From JAGNNV01 sp031412915 (GTDB lineage: Bacteria > Acidobacteriota > Vicinamibacteria > Fen-336 > JAGNNV01): DNA of 47,955 nt. The notes under the pieces are model-generated. The model saw only the letters and a list, made by a program, of their open reading frames with translations, was not told the DNA's origin and did not search any database. Below, in pieces: positions 26,351 through 35,015 of this stretch (the first letter of the stretch is position 1; each line of letters begins with the position of its first letter). The translations under genes and the position numbers were made by a program. The DNA lies in NCBI GenBank assembly GCA_031412915.1, contig JANODX010000115.1:1-47955 (forward strand), written 5' to 3'.

Positions 26351-27478
26351 ATGAACGTCTCGACTGTGGCCGTCCCCTCCGTCCTCGAAACCTTTCCCAT
26401 GGGCGACCCCTCGCTCGAGACGATCCGGGAGAAGGTGCTCGGCGGTCGCCGTCTTTCGTTTGAAGATGGTGTCGCCCTCTACCGGTCCCACGACCTGCTC
26501 GGTCTGGGTCGCCTGGCCAATCATGTGCGAGAAGCGAAGCACGGGGATATCGCCTACTTCGTCTGCAACACTCATATCAACCATACCAACGTGTGCGCGG
26601 CCACCTGCGACTTCTGCGCTTTCGCGGCCAGGACGGGTGAGGCTCGCGCATACACCATGACTCTCGACCAGGTTTTCGCGGATGTTGCGAAACAACCCAA
26701 AGCCTGCCGGGAAGTCCATATCGTCGGCGGCCTCCATCCCGACCTTCCCTTCCAGTACTTCATCGACATGATGAAGGGGATCAAGCAGATCCGCCCCGAC
26801 ATCCACGTCAAGGCCTTCACTGCGGTCGAGATCTTCTTCTTCCACAAGCTCTACAAGAAGTCGGTTCCCGAAGTCCTGCAGACCCTCAAGGACGCGGGCA
26901 TGGATTCGATGCCGGGTGGGGGCGCCGAGATCTTCGCGAAGGAGACCCGCAACAAGATCATCAAGGGCAAGGCGAACGGCGAGCAGTGGCTCGAGGTCGC
27001 CCGAGAGGCCCACAAGCTCGGGATTCCCAGCAACTGCACGATGCTCTACGGTCATATCGAAACCATCGAAGACCGGGTGGACCATTTGATGCGTCTGCGC
27101 GAACTCCAGGACGAGACGAGCGGTTTCGTCACCTTCATTCCCCTGGCGTTCCAGCCCTGGGAAGCGCCGGCCATGAAGCTGCCCGAGACCACCGGCTTCG
27201 AGGATCTGAAGGCCATCGCGGTCGCGCGTCTGATGCTCGACAACATCCCCCACATCAAGTCGTACTGGATCATGATCGGTCCGCGGGTAGCCCAGATCGG
27301 CCTGTCCTTCGGCGCCGACGATCTCGACGGCACGGTCACCGAGGAGAAGGTCGCGCACGACGCCGGCGCCCCGACCTCTCAGTCGTTGTCGGTGGAGGAA
27401 CTGTGCCGCCTGATTCGAGAAGCGGGCCGGCGGCCCGTGGAGCGCGACACCGTCTTCAACACCATCAAGGAGTGGTAG
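26351..27478 (+). CDS. mqnE: aminofutalosine synthase MqnE (radical SAM)
   Basis: This 375-residue radical SAM enzyme joins 3-[(1-carboxyvinyl)oxy]benzoate and S-adenosylmethionine to make 6-amino-6-deoxyfutalosine, the second step of the futalosine route to menaquinone. The [4Fe-4S] cysteines are Cys82, Cys86 and Cys89 in NVCAATCDFCAF, after the family motif FVCNTHIN. The C-terminal block EEKVAHDAGAPTSQSLSVEE and RRPVERDTVFNTI is the MqnE ending. The close paralogue MqnC lacks this ending in the same form. It stands alone here, so the other mqn genes must be elsewhere. Its 3' end overlaps the convergent DUF4838 gene by 14 bp. Confidence 0.9.
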   Translation: MNVSTVAVPSVLETFPMGDPSLETIREKVLGGRRLSFEDGVALYRSHDLLGLGRLANHVREAKHGDIAYFVCNTHINHTNVCAATCDFCAFAARTGEARAYTMTLDQVFADVAKQPKACREVHIVGGLHPDLPFQYFIDMMKGIKQIRPDIHVKAFTAVEIFFFHKLYKKSVPEVLQTLKDAGMDSMPGGGAEIFAKETRNKIIKGKANGEQWLEVAREAHKLGIPSNCTMLYGHIETIEDRVDHLMRLRELQDETSGFVTFIPLAFQPWEAPAMKLPETTGFEDLKAIAVARLMLDNIPHIKSYWIMIGPRVAQIGLSFGADDLDGTVTEEKVAHDAGAPTSQSLSVEELCRLIREAGRRPVERDTVFNTIKEW

Positions 27479-29345
27479 ACGGAGCGGAAACCGGGAAGGG
27501 AACGGGTCGCAGGGCCACCCACGGGGGGAGGCCGCGGGAGAGGATATTGCTGGCGAGATACCGCGTCTGGTCGACGGCAAGCGAGACGAAGAAGGCCTGG
27601 GGCGCCGATCCTTCCGTCGCCTTGACTCGCTTCTGCGCCTCGTCTGACCACTGGAGAACCCCGCGCACGTCCTTTCTCAGGCTGGCATCCAGCATGTTCG
27701 CGTAGGCCTCGGTGTAGCCAAAGCCCAACCGGGAGAAGGCGACCCGGCTGCGGAACTTCTCGCTGTCTTTGGCGGCGAGTTCTTCCGCCTCATGGAGAAT
27801 GACGGCGGCCTGGGCGACCAGAGCGGGGGTGAACATCGACAGCCAGGCGTAGCCGCGATCTCCCGCCGCGCCCGTGTTCTGCATGGCCCCCTCCCAGAGG
27901 TCGAAGTATCGGCGCATGGGAGCGCCGGCCCGACCATAGAAACGGGAGAAGTAATCGGCGAGGAGCGCGTCAACGTCCCGTGAAGGGTCCTCGACCAGCT
28001 TGGCGGCGACGTAGAAGTTGATTCCCTGGTTGGCCCAATTCTGCTGGGTCTCGCTCGTGAATCGCTCGATTCCGAGTTTCTTGAAGAGGGGAATGTCTCG
28101 ACGGATCGAATGCACGATCGGCCAGGGAGTGAAGGCGAAGAAGTGCCCGTAGTAATCGTAGACGCCGACATGCTTCGTGAGCGCCGCCCATCCCTCGAGA
28201 TAGTCCAGGTATCGGCGATTGGATTCGCAGGACGGATCCTCGATGGCGTGAACATGGCAGAACTCCCAGGGCATGTGGGCGACCGCGGTGACGTATTCCG
28301 CTTTCGGTCTTGCCTTCTGGGGGGGGGCGATGTGGTCGGCATAGGCGTAGATTCCCACCTGCTTGCCGGGGTTCGTCTTCTCCAGGTGGGTCAGGACATC
28401 GTTGGCGTAGTGCACGAAGCGATCGGCCAGGGTTCCATCCGTGACCCCGTAGAGCGCGTCGACCTTTCGGCACCGGTCGCACTGGCACCAGCCGCTCCCG
28501 TCATTCGGACTGATGGAGAAGAGCGGAGAATCCGGATTCGCTTTGAAGTACCGTTGCGCGGCCTCGGCGCTGAGGCGGACCACCTCTGGGTTGCTGGAGC
28601 ACAACTGGGTGCTCGACCCGCGTTTGCCGCCGACGAGGGCGAACATCTCGGGGTTCTGGTCGAAGGTTTCCCTGGTGTAGGGGTGGATGTTGTACCAGTT
28701 GTGCCCGAAGCTTATGGCTTTGCCGACTTTGACCCGCATTCGGAGCTCCCAGTCTTCCGCACCCGGACTCCCCGCCCAGGTGAAGCCGCTCACCGATGGG
28801 AAAGCCGGGTTCTTGACCAGGGACAACTCCGGGACGGGAATGGTCTTCTGGGGAACAACGTCTTCCCCCAGGGCGGTCGGCATGAACCAACGGACGCCCA
28901 GAGCACGTTCGATGAAGTCGTAGGTTCCGTAGAGTGTCCCTCGCGGCGAGCCGCCCATGATCGTGACCGCTCGGCCGCCGCTCTGAATGGCGTACCCGTC
29001 TTCATGGACAATCTGGGTCGCCGGATTCCCGCCCGCCTTGATGCCCAGGGGCGACACGGCGAGACGGATCTCCACCCGCTCGGTCAGGGGCGCGCCCTCG
29101 GTGCGGATCCGGAGTTCGGCGCCCGACGTCTTCTGGACGTAGGTCTGGAGTTCCATGGCCGCGCGCCGCACCTCGGGGGGAGCGCCCGCAGGAACGACGA
29201 TGCTGGCGCCCGCCTGGCCATTGAGAACGATGGTTTCCGTGCAGCCGGCGAGAAAGAGGGTCAGCCCACCACCGAGGCCCAACCGCATCAGACGCGGCCA
29301 ATAACGAAAGTCCGGAGCAATAAGGCCGGCGCGCGGTGTCCTCAT
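27465..29345 (-). CDS. DUF4838 lipoprotein with alpha-glucuronidase-like N-terminal domain
   Basis: The protein is about 626 residues. A lipoprotein signal ends in FLAGC (Cys35). The next 110 residues resemble the N-terminal domain of GH67-type and related glycosidases (IVVPAGAPPEVRRAAMELQTYVQ; GGSPRGTLYGTYDFIE). The large following part is DUF4838, with GHNWYNIHPY, FSISPNDGSGWCQCDRC and VAHMPWEFCHV. It is probably an outer-membrane or periplasmic glycan-active protein, but no activity is established for the family. ATG 29345 has AAGG upstream; a TTG at 29363 and an ATG at 29288 are also in frame. It lies 52 bp after alr, and its 3' end overlaps mqnE. Confidence 0.82.
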   Translation of the reverse strand: MRTPRAGLIAPDFRYWPRLMRLGLGGGLTLFLAGCTETIVLNGQAGASIVVPAGAPPEVRRAAMELQTYVQKTSGAELRIRTEGAPLTERVEIRLAVSPLGIKAGGNPATQIVHEDGYAIQSGGRAVTIMGGSPRGTLYGTYDFIERALGVRWFMPTALGEDVVPQKTIPVPELSLVKNPAFPSVSGFTWAGSPGAEDWELRMRVKVGKAISFGHNWYNIHPYTRETFDQNPEMFALVGGKRGSSTQLCSSNPEVVRLSAEAAQRYFKANPDSPLFSISPNDGSGWCQCDRCRKVDALYGVTDGTLADRFVHYANDVLTHLEKTNPGKQVGIYAYADHIAPPQKARPKAEYVTAVAHMPWEFCHVHAIEDPSCESNRRYLDYLEGWAALTKHVGVYDYYGHFFAFTPWPIVHSIRRDIPLFKKLGIERFTSETQQNWANQGINFYVAAKLVEDPSRDVDALLADYFSRFYGRAGAPMRRYFDLWEGAMQNTGAAGDRGYAWLSMFTPALVAQAAVILHEAEELAAKDSEKFRSRVAFSRLGFGYTEAYANMLDASLRKDVRGVLQWSDEAQKRVKATEGSAPQAFFVSLAVDQTRYLASNILSRGLPPWVALRPVPFPVSAPSTTP

Positions 29346-29397
29346 CGGGAACACCTTATCCAATTGTGGCGCGAGACCTGCCTGACCGCGCGGCTCT

Positions 29398-30555
29398 TCA
29401 CCGATGCGGAATGAGGTTCGCGCCCACCTTCTCAGCGTTGAACCGGTATCGCCGGGGCACGCGCGCGCCTACCCCGGTGAGAATCTGCCAGGCGTTGGTG
29501 CCGGCCCAATCGGCCATGTCCCAGGCCGAGGGCGCATCGCCGAACACCGTGACTTCGTCGCCAACCGTCAGGTCCGGCGCATCCGTGGCGTCGACCATGG
29601 TCAGGTCCATGCACACCGTTCCCGCCACCGGCAAGTCGATCCGGCCGCAGCGCACCATCCCTCGTTCGCGCATGGCCTCCGTTCGCGCAACTCCGTCCGC
29701 GTATCCGGCATTGATGGTAGCGATCCGGCTTTCTCTCTTCGTCACGAACCTTCCGCCGTAACTGACCTTTGTGCCTGGGGGGACGGTCTTCAGGAGCGCC
29801 ACCCGCGCCCGAAACTCCATGGCGGGTCTGACCGGGATCTCGGGCGAGAAGGGACGTGGGGCCAGGCCGTAGAGGAGAAGCCCTGGCCGCACCGCGGTGT
29901 GAGTGTCGCGTGAGAAGGCCATCCCCGCGCTGTTGGCGGCGTGAACGAGTCTGGGTCTCACTCCCAGGGTCTCGAGGCGAGCGATCCCTTCCTCGAAAAC
30001 ATCAAGCTGTCGCGCGGTCGCGATCGGATCTTCGTCGGCCACGGCCAGATGGGTCATCAGTCCTTCGATATGGACATCACTCATCTCCTCCAGCCGGTGG
30101 ATCATCGGCTCGATCTCCCGAATGGGAAATCCCAGTCGGGACATCCCGGTATCGATCTTGACGTGAACATTGAGACGGCGTCCCTCCTCGCCTTGGGGCT
30201 GCGCCGCGATAGCGTCTATTTGCTCGTGGGTGGCGATCACCGGAGTCAACTCGAACTCGAGAACGTCTTTGAGTTGCGGCGGCGAGAAACCGGTCAGAAC
30301 CAGCAAGGGGGCAGTGAGTCCCGCCTGGCGCAGGGCGACGGCCTCATCCACATAGGCCACCGCGAACATGGCCACCCCGAGCGGCTCCAGGACGCGCGCG
30401 ACCGCCACCGCCCCGTGGCCGTAGGCATCGGCTTTCAAGACCGGGATCATCCCGCGCGCGCCCACGTAGGCCTGGATGGCCCGATAGTTTTCCTGGATGC
30501 GGTCGAGATCGACCCAGGCCGTCGCGGGATGGTGAGACAGCCAGGCGTCGGTCAT
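29398..30555 (-). CDS. alr: alanine racemase
   Basis: The 385-residue PLP enzyme has an N-terminal TIM barrel with the cofactor lysine Lys41 in VLKADAYGHGA, and a C-terminal beta domain with the catalytic tyrosine in VSYGGRF. The substrate/cofactor loops HIEGLMTHLAVAD, VHAANSAGM and VRPGLLLYGL are present. It interconverts L- and D-alanine to supply D-Ala for peptidoglycan. The usual VSYGRT is slightly altered to VSYGGR, but the tyrosine is kept. It follows dnaB by 23 bp on the minus strand and closes the ribosomal/replication block. Confidence 0.94.
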   Translation of the reverse strand: MTDAWLSHHPATAWVDLDRIQENYRAIQAYVGARGMIPVLKADAYGHGAVAVARVLEPLGVAMFAVAYVDEAVALRQAGLTAPLLVLTGFSPPQLKDVLEFELTPVIATHEQIDAIAAQPQGEEGRRLNVHVKIDTGMSRLGFPIREIEPMIHRLEEMSDVHIEGLMTHLAVADEDPIATARQLDVFEEGIARLETLGVRPRLVHAANSAGMAFSRDTHTAVRPGLLLYGLAPRPFSPEIPVRPAMEFRARVALLKTVPPGTKVSYGGRFVTKRESRIATINAGYADGVARTEAMRERGMVRCGRIDLPVAGTVCMDLTMVDATDAPDLTVGDEVTVFGDAPSAWDMADWAGTNAWQILTGVGARVPRRYRFNAEKVGANLIPHR

Positions 30556-30578
30556 GGAGTCGGCGTCTCCCCGGGAGT

Positions 30579-31979
30579 TCAGTACCCGGAGTCGCCGCCA
30601 AAACCGGAGGCATAATCCTCGGGCGCGCGGTTCTCGAAGCGCGTGAACTCGCGCAGGAAGACGAGGTTGACGGTGTCCGTGGGCCCGTTCCGCTGCTTCG
30701 CGATGATGAGCTCGGCGGCGCCCCGATTCTCTTCGCTCGGTTTGTACACCGACTCGCGGTAGATGAACATCACCACATCCGCGTCCTGTTCGATGGCGCC
30801 CGATTCCCGGAGGTCGGAGAGTTGAGGTCTTCGATCGGTGCGAGCCTCGGGGGCGCGGGAGAGCTGGGATAGCGCCAATACCGGAACTTCAAGTTCTTTG
30901 GCGAGCCCCTTGAGGGAGCGGCTGATCGAAGAAATCTCCTGCTGTCGATTCTCGACCCGCCCGCCCGAGCCCATGAGCTGAAGGTAGTCCACCACCACCA
31001 GTCCGAGGCCGTGCTCCGCCTTCAGTCTCCGGCACTTGGCGCGCAGCTCGAGCGGGGTGAGGAACGAGGCGTCGTCGATGAACAGAGGCAGTTTGTGGAG
31101 GTCGGCCCAGGCGGTCGTGAGTTTGCCCCAGTCGGCATCTCGCAATTGACCGCGGGTGACCAGACCCGATTCGATCCGCGCCTCCGCGAAGATCAGCCGC
31201 TTGACCAACTGCTCCTTCGACATTTCAAGCGAGAAGATCGCCACCGGTTCGGCGGTGGCCTGCGCGGCGGTGCGCGCGATGTTGAGAGCGAACGAGGTCT
31301 TGCCCATGGAGGGTCGGGCCGCGAGGATGATGAGGTCGCTCTTCTGGAAACCGCTGGTCAGCCGGTCGAGGTCCACGAAACCGGTGGGAACCCCGGTGAT
31401 CGTGTCTTTCGAGAGGGCCAGTTTCTCGATCGCCTCGAATGTGGTCTTGATGAAGTCCCTGACCGGAACGAGCCCGGCACGGATCTTTCGCTCCGCAATG
31501 GCGAAGATCGCCTGCTCGGCGCGGTCGAGGATCGCGTCCGCGGTGTCCTGGGCAAGGGTGGCCTCCTGGGCGATGCGCGACGAGGCATGGATCAGATTCC
31601 GGAGGACCGAGGCTTCGCGGATGATGCGACTCCAGGGCAGAACGTTTTCAAGACGGGGAACCCCTTCGACCAGGCCCGCGAGGTAGGCGACTCCGCCGGC
31701 CGCCTCGAGGCTCTGGCTGCGCGTGAGTTCGTTCTTGAGGGTGACGAGGTCGATGGGCTCGCTCTTCTCGGCCAGGATCGCCATGCCCTCGAAAATGCGA
31801 CGATGGGCGTCGCGGTAGAAATCCTCCCGGGTCAGAACCTCCGCCGCGGAATTGAAGGCCTGATTGTCGACCAGAATGGCGCCCAGCACGGTGCGCTCCG
31901 CGTCCGCGTTGTGGGGCAGGGAGAGACCGCTCGAAACTCCAGGGAGTCCGCTCCCGCTTGAAAACGCCGTGGTCGCCAT
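30579..31979 (-). CDS. dnaB: replicative DNA helicase DnaB
   Basis: The 466-residue protein has the DnaB N-terminal helical domain (about 20-125), a linker helix, and the RecA-like C-terminal motor. Walker A is ARPSMGKTS (221-229), Walker B is in LGLVVVDYLQLM, and an EVPVLALSQLSRAPE motif and an ESGAIEQDADVVMFIYR motif follow. It is the hexameric helicase that opens the replication fork. The position after rplI is common in many bacteria. No intein is present. The stop is 23 bp from alr, and 85 bp separate its start from rplI. Confidence 0.96.
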   Translation of the reverse strand: MATTAFSSGSGLPGVSSGLSLPHNADAERTVLGAILVDNQAFNSAAEVLTREDFYRDAHRRIFEGMAILAEKSEPIDLVTLKNELTRSQSLEAAGGVAYLAGLVEGVPRLENVLPWSRIIREASVLRNLIHASSRIAQEATLAQDTADAILDRAEQAIFAIAERKIRAGLVPVRDFIKTTFEAIEKLALSKDTITGVPTGFVDLDRLTSGFQKSDLIILAARPSMGKTSFALNIARTAAQATAEPVAIFSLEMSKEQLVKRLIFAEARIESGLVTRGQLRDADWGKLTTAWADLHKLPLFIDDASFLTPLELRAKCRRLKAEHGLGLVVVDYLQLMGSGGRVENRQQEISSISRSLKGLAKELEVPVLALSQLSRAPEARTDRRPQLSDLRESGAIEQDADVVMFIYRESVYKPSEENRGAAELIIAKQRNGPTDTVNLVFLREFTRFENRAPEDYASGFGGDSGY

Positions 31980-32064
31980 GGTGGACGTTCCCGAGGATAA
32001 GCCCGCCCGACGGGCCGCTTCCCCTTCGGGAGTTGCGCGCGGCGCGGGGCGTGGCCTTGTCCCC

Positions 32065-32511
32065 TTAGGCTTCCTTGGTCACCAGGAGACGGATGGTGGT
32101 TTCCACCTCGGGATGGAGGCGGACCTTGATCGTGTGCTCGCCCAGTTTCTTGATGGGCTCTTCGAGAGAGACCTTCCGCTTTTCCACCTCGAAGCCCTTG
32201 GCCTTCAGGAGATCGGCGATGTCGCTCGATGACACCGAGCCATAGAGGTTGTCTCCATCGGCGACGCGCCGAGGCACCACGAAACGCATCCCGTCGATTC
32301 TCTTGCCCAGTTCCTCGAATACCGCTTTCTCCTTCGCGAGCTTGAGGGCATTCTCCTTGCGCTCCTTTTCGATGCGCGCCTTGTTCTGCGGAGTGACCGC
32401 CAGGGCTTTGCCTTGGGGGAGGAGGAAATTGCGGGCGTACCCTTCGGCCACCTTCACCACGTCGCCGCGGCGTCCGAGCGATTCCCAGTCTTCACGAAGA
32501 ATGACTTCCAT
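32065..32511 (-). CDS. rplI: 50S ribosomal protein L9
   Basis: The 148-residue protein has the normal L9 length and layout: MEVILREDWESLGRRGDVVKV with the GYARNFLLPQGKA rRNA-binding motif in the N domain, a long charged connecting helix (about 42-80) and the C-terminal domain beginning near LYGSVSSSDIA. It is a structural protein of the large subunit. The Lys/Arg-rich start and its position between the DUF2232 gene and dnaB fit the conserved rpsF-rpsR-rplI-dnaB cluster. Confidence 0.96.
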   Translation of the reverse strand: MEVILREDWESLGRRGDVVKVAEGYARNFLLPQGKALAVTPQNKARIEKERKENALKLAKEKAVFEELGKRIDGMRFVVPRRVADGDNLYGSVSSSDIADLLKAKGFEVEKRKVSLEEPIKKLGEHTIKVRLHPEVETTIRLLVTKEA

Positions 32512-32543
32512 TTTTTGTTACCTCAAGAGAAAGTACGGAAAGG

Positions 32544-33500
32544 TTAGTTCGAAGGGGGGGCGGGCGCCTGGCGGTTCGCCAATCGGTTCCTGAAGTCGAA
32601 CCATTGATCGAACAGGCCGAGGAGAGAGAGGAGCACGGCCCAAGGACCAAGCAACGTGGCGAGGACGAGAAGCGACCGCATGAGTCCGCTCGAAAAGAGC
32701 CGGGCCAGGCCGAAGCAGAAAACGGACAAGCCCTGAAGCAGGAAAAGGAAGAGTGTCGCCACCAGGCCGTTCCAGGCAACCGTGGCGAGCCCGGGGGCGA
32801 GGAGAAGTGCGCCGGAGGCCACGAAAGCCACCACCAGGGTCAGGGGCCAGCGTAGACTCAGAAGTTCGTTTTTCGGAAACCGGTCGTCACCGCGCAGACT
32901 GACAAGCCCGCCCAGGGCGATGGCATTCAGGGCCACGATCGTGGCCGCCGAAACCACGCACAAGGACGGGTAAAGGGCCACCACCCCCGCGCGTACCCGC
33001 TCGATCGTGGTCTTGGCTTCCTGACCCTCGAGTTGCGCCTGCCGGGCCCATTGGTCGAAGGCGGCCTGCACCTGGGGGGAGCGCAAGGTGGCCTCGATGG
33101 GTGCTGCCCCTTCCGCGAAGAAGGCCATGAGGCCCTCGGTGGCGAGCACCAGGAAGCCGGCGGCGCAGCCCATGATCACGCTCCGCCGCCGCGCCAGGAC
33201 TTCTCCAGCCACCAAAGCCCAAAGTCCGAACAAGACACCGAAGCCCATGGCCGCTTCCGACGAGTCGGCGATGGTGAGCAAAACCATAGCGATGACGCAG
33301 GCCAGCACCGCGTGCTGGAGGCGGCCGGAAATCCTGGCTATCACAAGCGGTAAAGCGGAGAAGAGGCCCAGGACGGCCAGAGGAAGGGCCAGAAAAGGCA
33401 CCTGAGCGGACAGTCGGGGAAGGAGGAACAAAAAGGCGGCCACGGATCCGGCGAAAACGGGCAGCCAGAACGGCGCCGGCGCGGACACCGGGACGGTCAT
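32544..33500 (-). CDS. DUF2232 membrane protein
   Basis: The 318-residue protein has about eight membrane helices and is the type of DUF2232 protein (YybS-like) that often lies between rpsR and rplI. The start at ATG 33500 has AGGA upstream and begins directly before the first helix; a longer open frame upstream runs into rpsR and is not real. A polar loop at about 140-180 includes AQLEGQEAKTTIERVRAG. The function of the family is unknown. It ends 32 bp before rplI. Confidence 0.85.
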   Translation of the reverse strand: MTVPVSAPAPFWLPVFAGSVAAFLFLLPRLSAQVPFLALPLAVLGLFSALPLVIARISGRLQHAVLACVIAMVLLTIADSSEAAMGFGVLFGLWALVAGEVLARRRSVIMGCAAGFLVLATEGLMAFFAEGAAPIEATLRSPQVQAAFDQWARQAQLEGQEAKTTIERVRAGVVALYPSLCVVSAATIVALNAIALGGLVSLRGDDRFPKNELLSLRWPLTLVVAFVASGALLLAPGLATVAWNGLVATLFLFLLQGLSVFCFGLARLFSSGLMRSLLVLATLLGPWAVLLSLLGLFDQWFDFRNRLANRQAPAPPSN

Positions 33501-33556
33501 CTTCGGTCCTTCGAAAGACAAGAGTCCTAAGCGGTGTCGCCCGACTGACCCTTGGA

Positions 33557-33892
33557 CTACTCGGTGGAGTACGGGATCAGAGCCATTTGGCGAGCGCGCA
33601 GAATGGCGGTCCGGACCTTGCGCTGGCACGGGGCGCAGGTTCCGAACATCCTTCTCGGGAGGATCTTGGCGCGCTCGGGGATGAAAGCGAGCAGAAGCTT
33701 CGTATTCTTGTAGTCGACATAGTCGACTTTCTCGGAACACAGCTTGCAGGTCTTGCGTCGCCTGAAGAACCCGCCTCCCTTGCCGCCGGGCCCCTTGGCG
33801 CCGCGTTCTCCACGTTCGCCGCGTCCTTCGCCGCCCGGGCCGCGTCCTTCGCCGCTCCGGCCCCTGAATTCAGGCGTTTCCATGTCGCTCAT
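33557..33892 (-). CDS. rpsR: 30S ribosomal protein S18 with long Gly/Arg-rich N terminus
   Basis: The C-terminal 70 residues are S18, with FFRRRKTCKLCSEKVDYVDYK, LLLAFIPERAKILPRR and ARQMALIPY. The protein is 111 residues, about 35 longer than usual, because of a Gly/Arg/Glu-rich N-terminal extension (residues 10-40). It has CxxC pairs at Cys49/Cys52 and Cys86/Cys89 (GTCAPCQR instead of the common GTCAKHQR), so a zinc site is possible. The start overlaps the rpsF stop as ATGA. It forms the S6:S18 pair on 16S rRNA. Confidence 0.95.
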   Translation of the reverse strand: MSDMETPEFRGRSGEGRGPGGEGRGERGERGAKGPGGKGGGFFRRRKTCKLCSEKVDYVDYKNTKLLLAFIPERAKILPRRMFGTCAPCQRKVRTAILRARQMALIPYSTE

Positions 33893-34287
33893 TGCGCACC
33901 TCCCTCGAAGGCCCGGTCTTTCTCACGAACGCTCGCGCGTCGCGTCGACTCCTTCTTGCCGCGGATCGTTTTCTTGCGATCGGCCTTCTTGATTTCCGCG
34001 TCGATGCGGATGGCGAGGAAGCGGAGGATCCCGTCGGTCACGCGCATGCGGCGCTCGACTTCACTGATCGAGCTTCCCGGCGCATTCGCGATCATCAGCA
34101 CGTAGCTGCCCTCGCGGTTCTTGCCGATAGGATAGGCGAGGCGCTTCTTGCCCCACTTTTCGACCTTCTCGACCGTGCCGTTTTCCTTTTCGATGAAACC
34201 CTTGATGGTTGCGGTCAGGGTGTCGACTTCTGCTTCTCCGAGATTCTGTTCGGCGATGAACAGAATCTCATACTGTCTTTGACTCAC
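33889..34287 (-). CDS. rpsF: 30S ribosomal protein S6
   Basis: The 132-residue protein matches S6, with YEILFIAEQNL at the start, KWGKKRLAYPI with the conserved rRNA-contact residues, GSYVLMIANAPG, and RVTDGILRFLAIR. The last 25 residues are a basic tail. The start is GTG 34287 with AAGGAG 11 bp upstream. S6 binds S18 and then 16S rRNA. A hairpin in the leader (34320-34356) may be bound by the S6:S18 pair. The gene is coupled to rpsR. Confidence 0.95.
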   Translation of the reverse strand: MSQRQYEILFIAEQNLGEAEVDTLTATIKGFIEKENGTVEKVEKWGKKRLAYPIGKNREGSYVLMIANAPGSSISEVERRMRVTDGILRFLAIRIDAEIKKADRKKTIRGKKESTRRASVREKDRAFEGGAQ

Positions 34288-34319
34288 GTGTTCAGGATCT
34301 CCTTATGGATCGAGTTTGG

Positions 34320-34356
34320 AAGAGCCGCTTTTGCCGGAACGGATGCCGGGGCTCTT
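34320..34356 (-). promoter_or_regulatory. possible S6:S18-binding leader hairpin of rpsF
   Basis: On the minus strand, AAGAGCC (34356-34350) pairs perfectly with GGCTCTT (34326-34320). Inside it CCGG pairs with CCGG around an 8-base loop, leaving a 7-base bulge (CAAAAGC) on the 3' side. The hairpin lies 32 bases upstream of the rpsF start codon. Published S6:S18 leader motifs are hairpins with an asymmetric loop and a conserved CCG. The resemblance is partial, so this is a candidate only. Confidence 0.4.
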
Positions 34357-34430
34357 GGCCACGACCTGGCGACTTGCAGCAAGGAGTGTTGGTTTTTTGG
34401 TGCGGCCGGCGATTCTAACCGGTTTGCCGT

Positions 34431-35009
34431 CTATTCGGGTTGCCCCTTAGCACCGTTAAAGGTATTCATCGCCTCTTCAACCCCGTTCTGGACGATCGCG
34501 AAAACGGCATCGGCGGCTCGGGAAACCATTTCCTGGACCCGGAGAACCTCGCCGTCGCCGAATTCCGACAGCACGAAGCCGGCCAGATCGAGGACCGGTT
34601 CGGAAGTGCCGATGCCGAACCGGAGCCGCACGAATTCTTCAGTGCCGATCGACTCGATGATCGAGCGCAGGCCGTTCTGGCCCCCGTGGGAGCCCCGGGG
34701 TCTGATCCTCAACGTTCCCAGCGGCAGGGCCACATCGTCCGAAATCACCACCAGGCAATCAGGCTCGACGTTGAACCATCGGAGCGCCGCCTCCACCGCC
34801 GGCCCGGACCGATTCATGAAACCCTGGGGGGTCATCAGAACCACCCTCTCGCCCGCGATTTCGGTCTTCACCGCCCAGGCATCCTCAATCTGTTCCCGGG
34901 CGCCGAGCGGGAGGCGCTGCGCCAGTTCATCGATCACCATGAACCCGGCGTTGTGCCGCGTTCGCCGGTACTTTTCGCCCGGATTGCCAAGACCAACGAT
35001 CAGGCGCAT
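34431..35009 (-). CDS. pth: peptidyl-tRNA hydrolase
   Basis: The 192-residue enzyme has the Pth motifs MRLIVGLGNPGEKY (Asn9) and TRHNAGF with catalytic His19. VVLMTPQGFMNRSG and VVISDDVALPLGTLRIRPRGSHGGQNGL follow, with Asp and Gly residues that shape the active site. It recycles peptidyl-tRNA that drops off ribosomes. It lies 6 bp after rplY, and 143 bp precede rpsF, which leaves room for a separate rpsF promoter. Confidence 0.95.
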   Translation of the reverse strand: MRLIVGLGNPGEKYRRTRHNAGFMVIDELAQRLPLGAREQIEDAWAVKTEIAGERVVLMTPQGFMNRSGPAVEAALRWFNVEPDCLVVISDDVALPLGTLRIRPRGSHGGQNGLRSIIESIGTEEFVRLRFGIGTSEPVLDLAGFVLSEFGDGEVLRVQEMVSRAADAVFAIVQNGVEEAMNTFNGAKGQPE

Positions 35010-35015
35010 GGCCCC

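Noticed and set aside
31980..32064. Short hairpins between rplI and dnaB as a terminator
   Set aside because: The stems are 5 bp or less and no T-tract follows on the minus strand; normal for GC-rich intergenic sequence.
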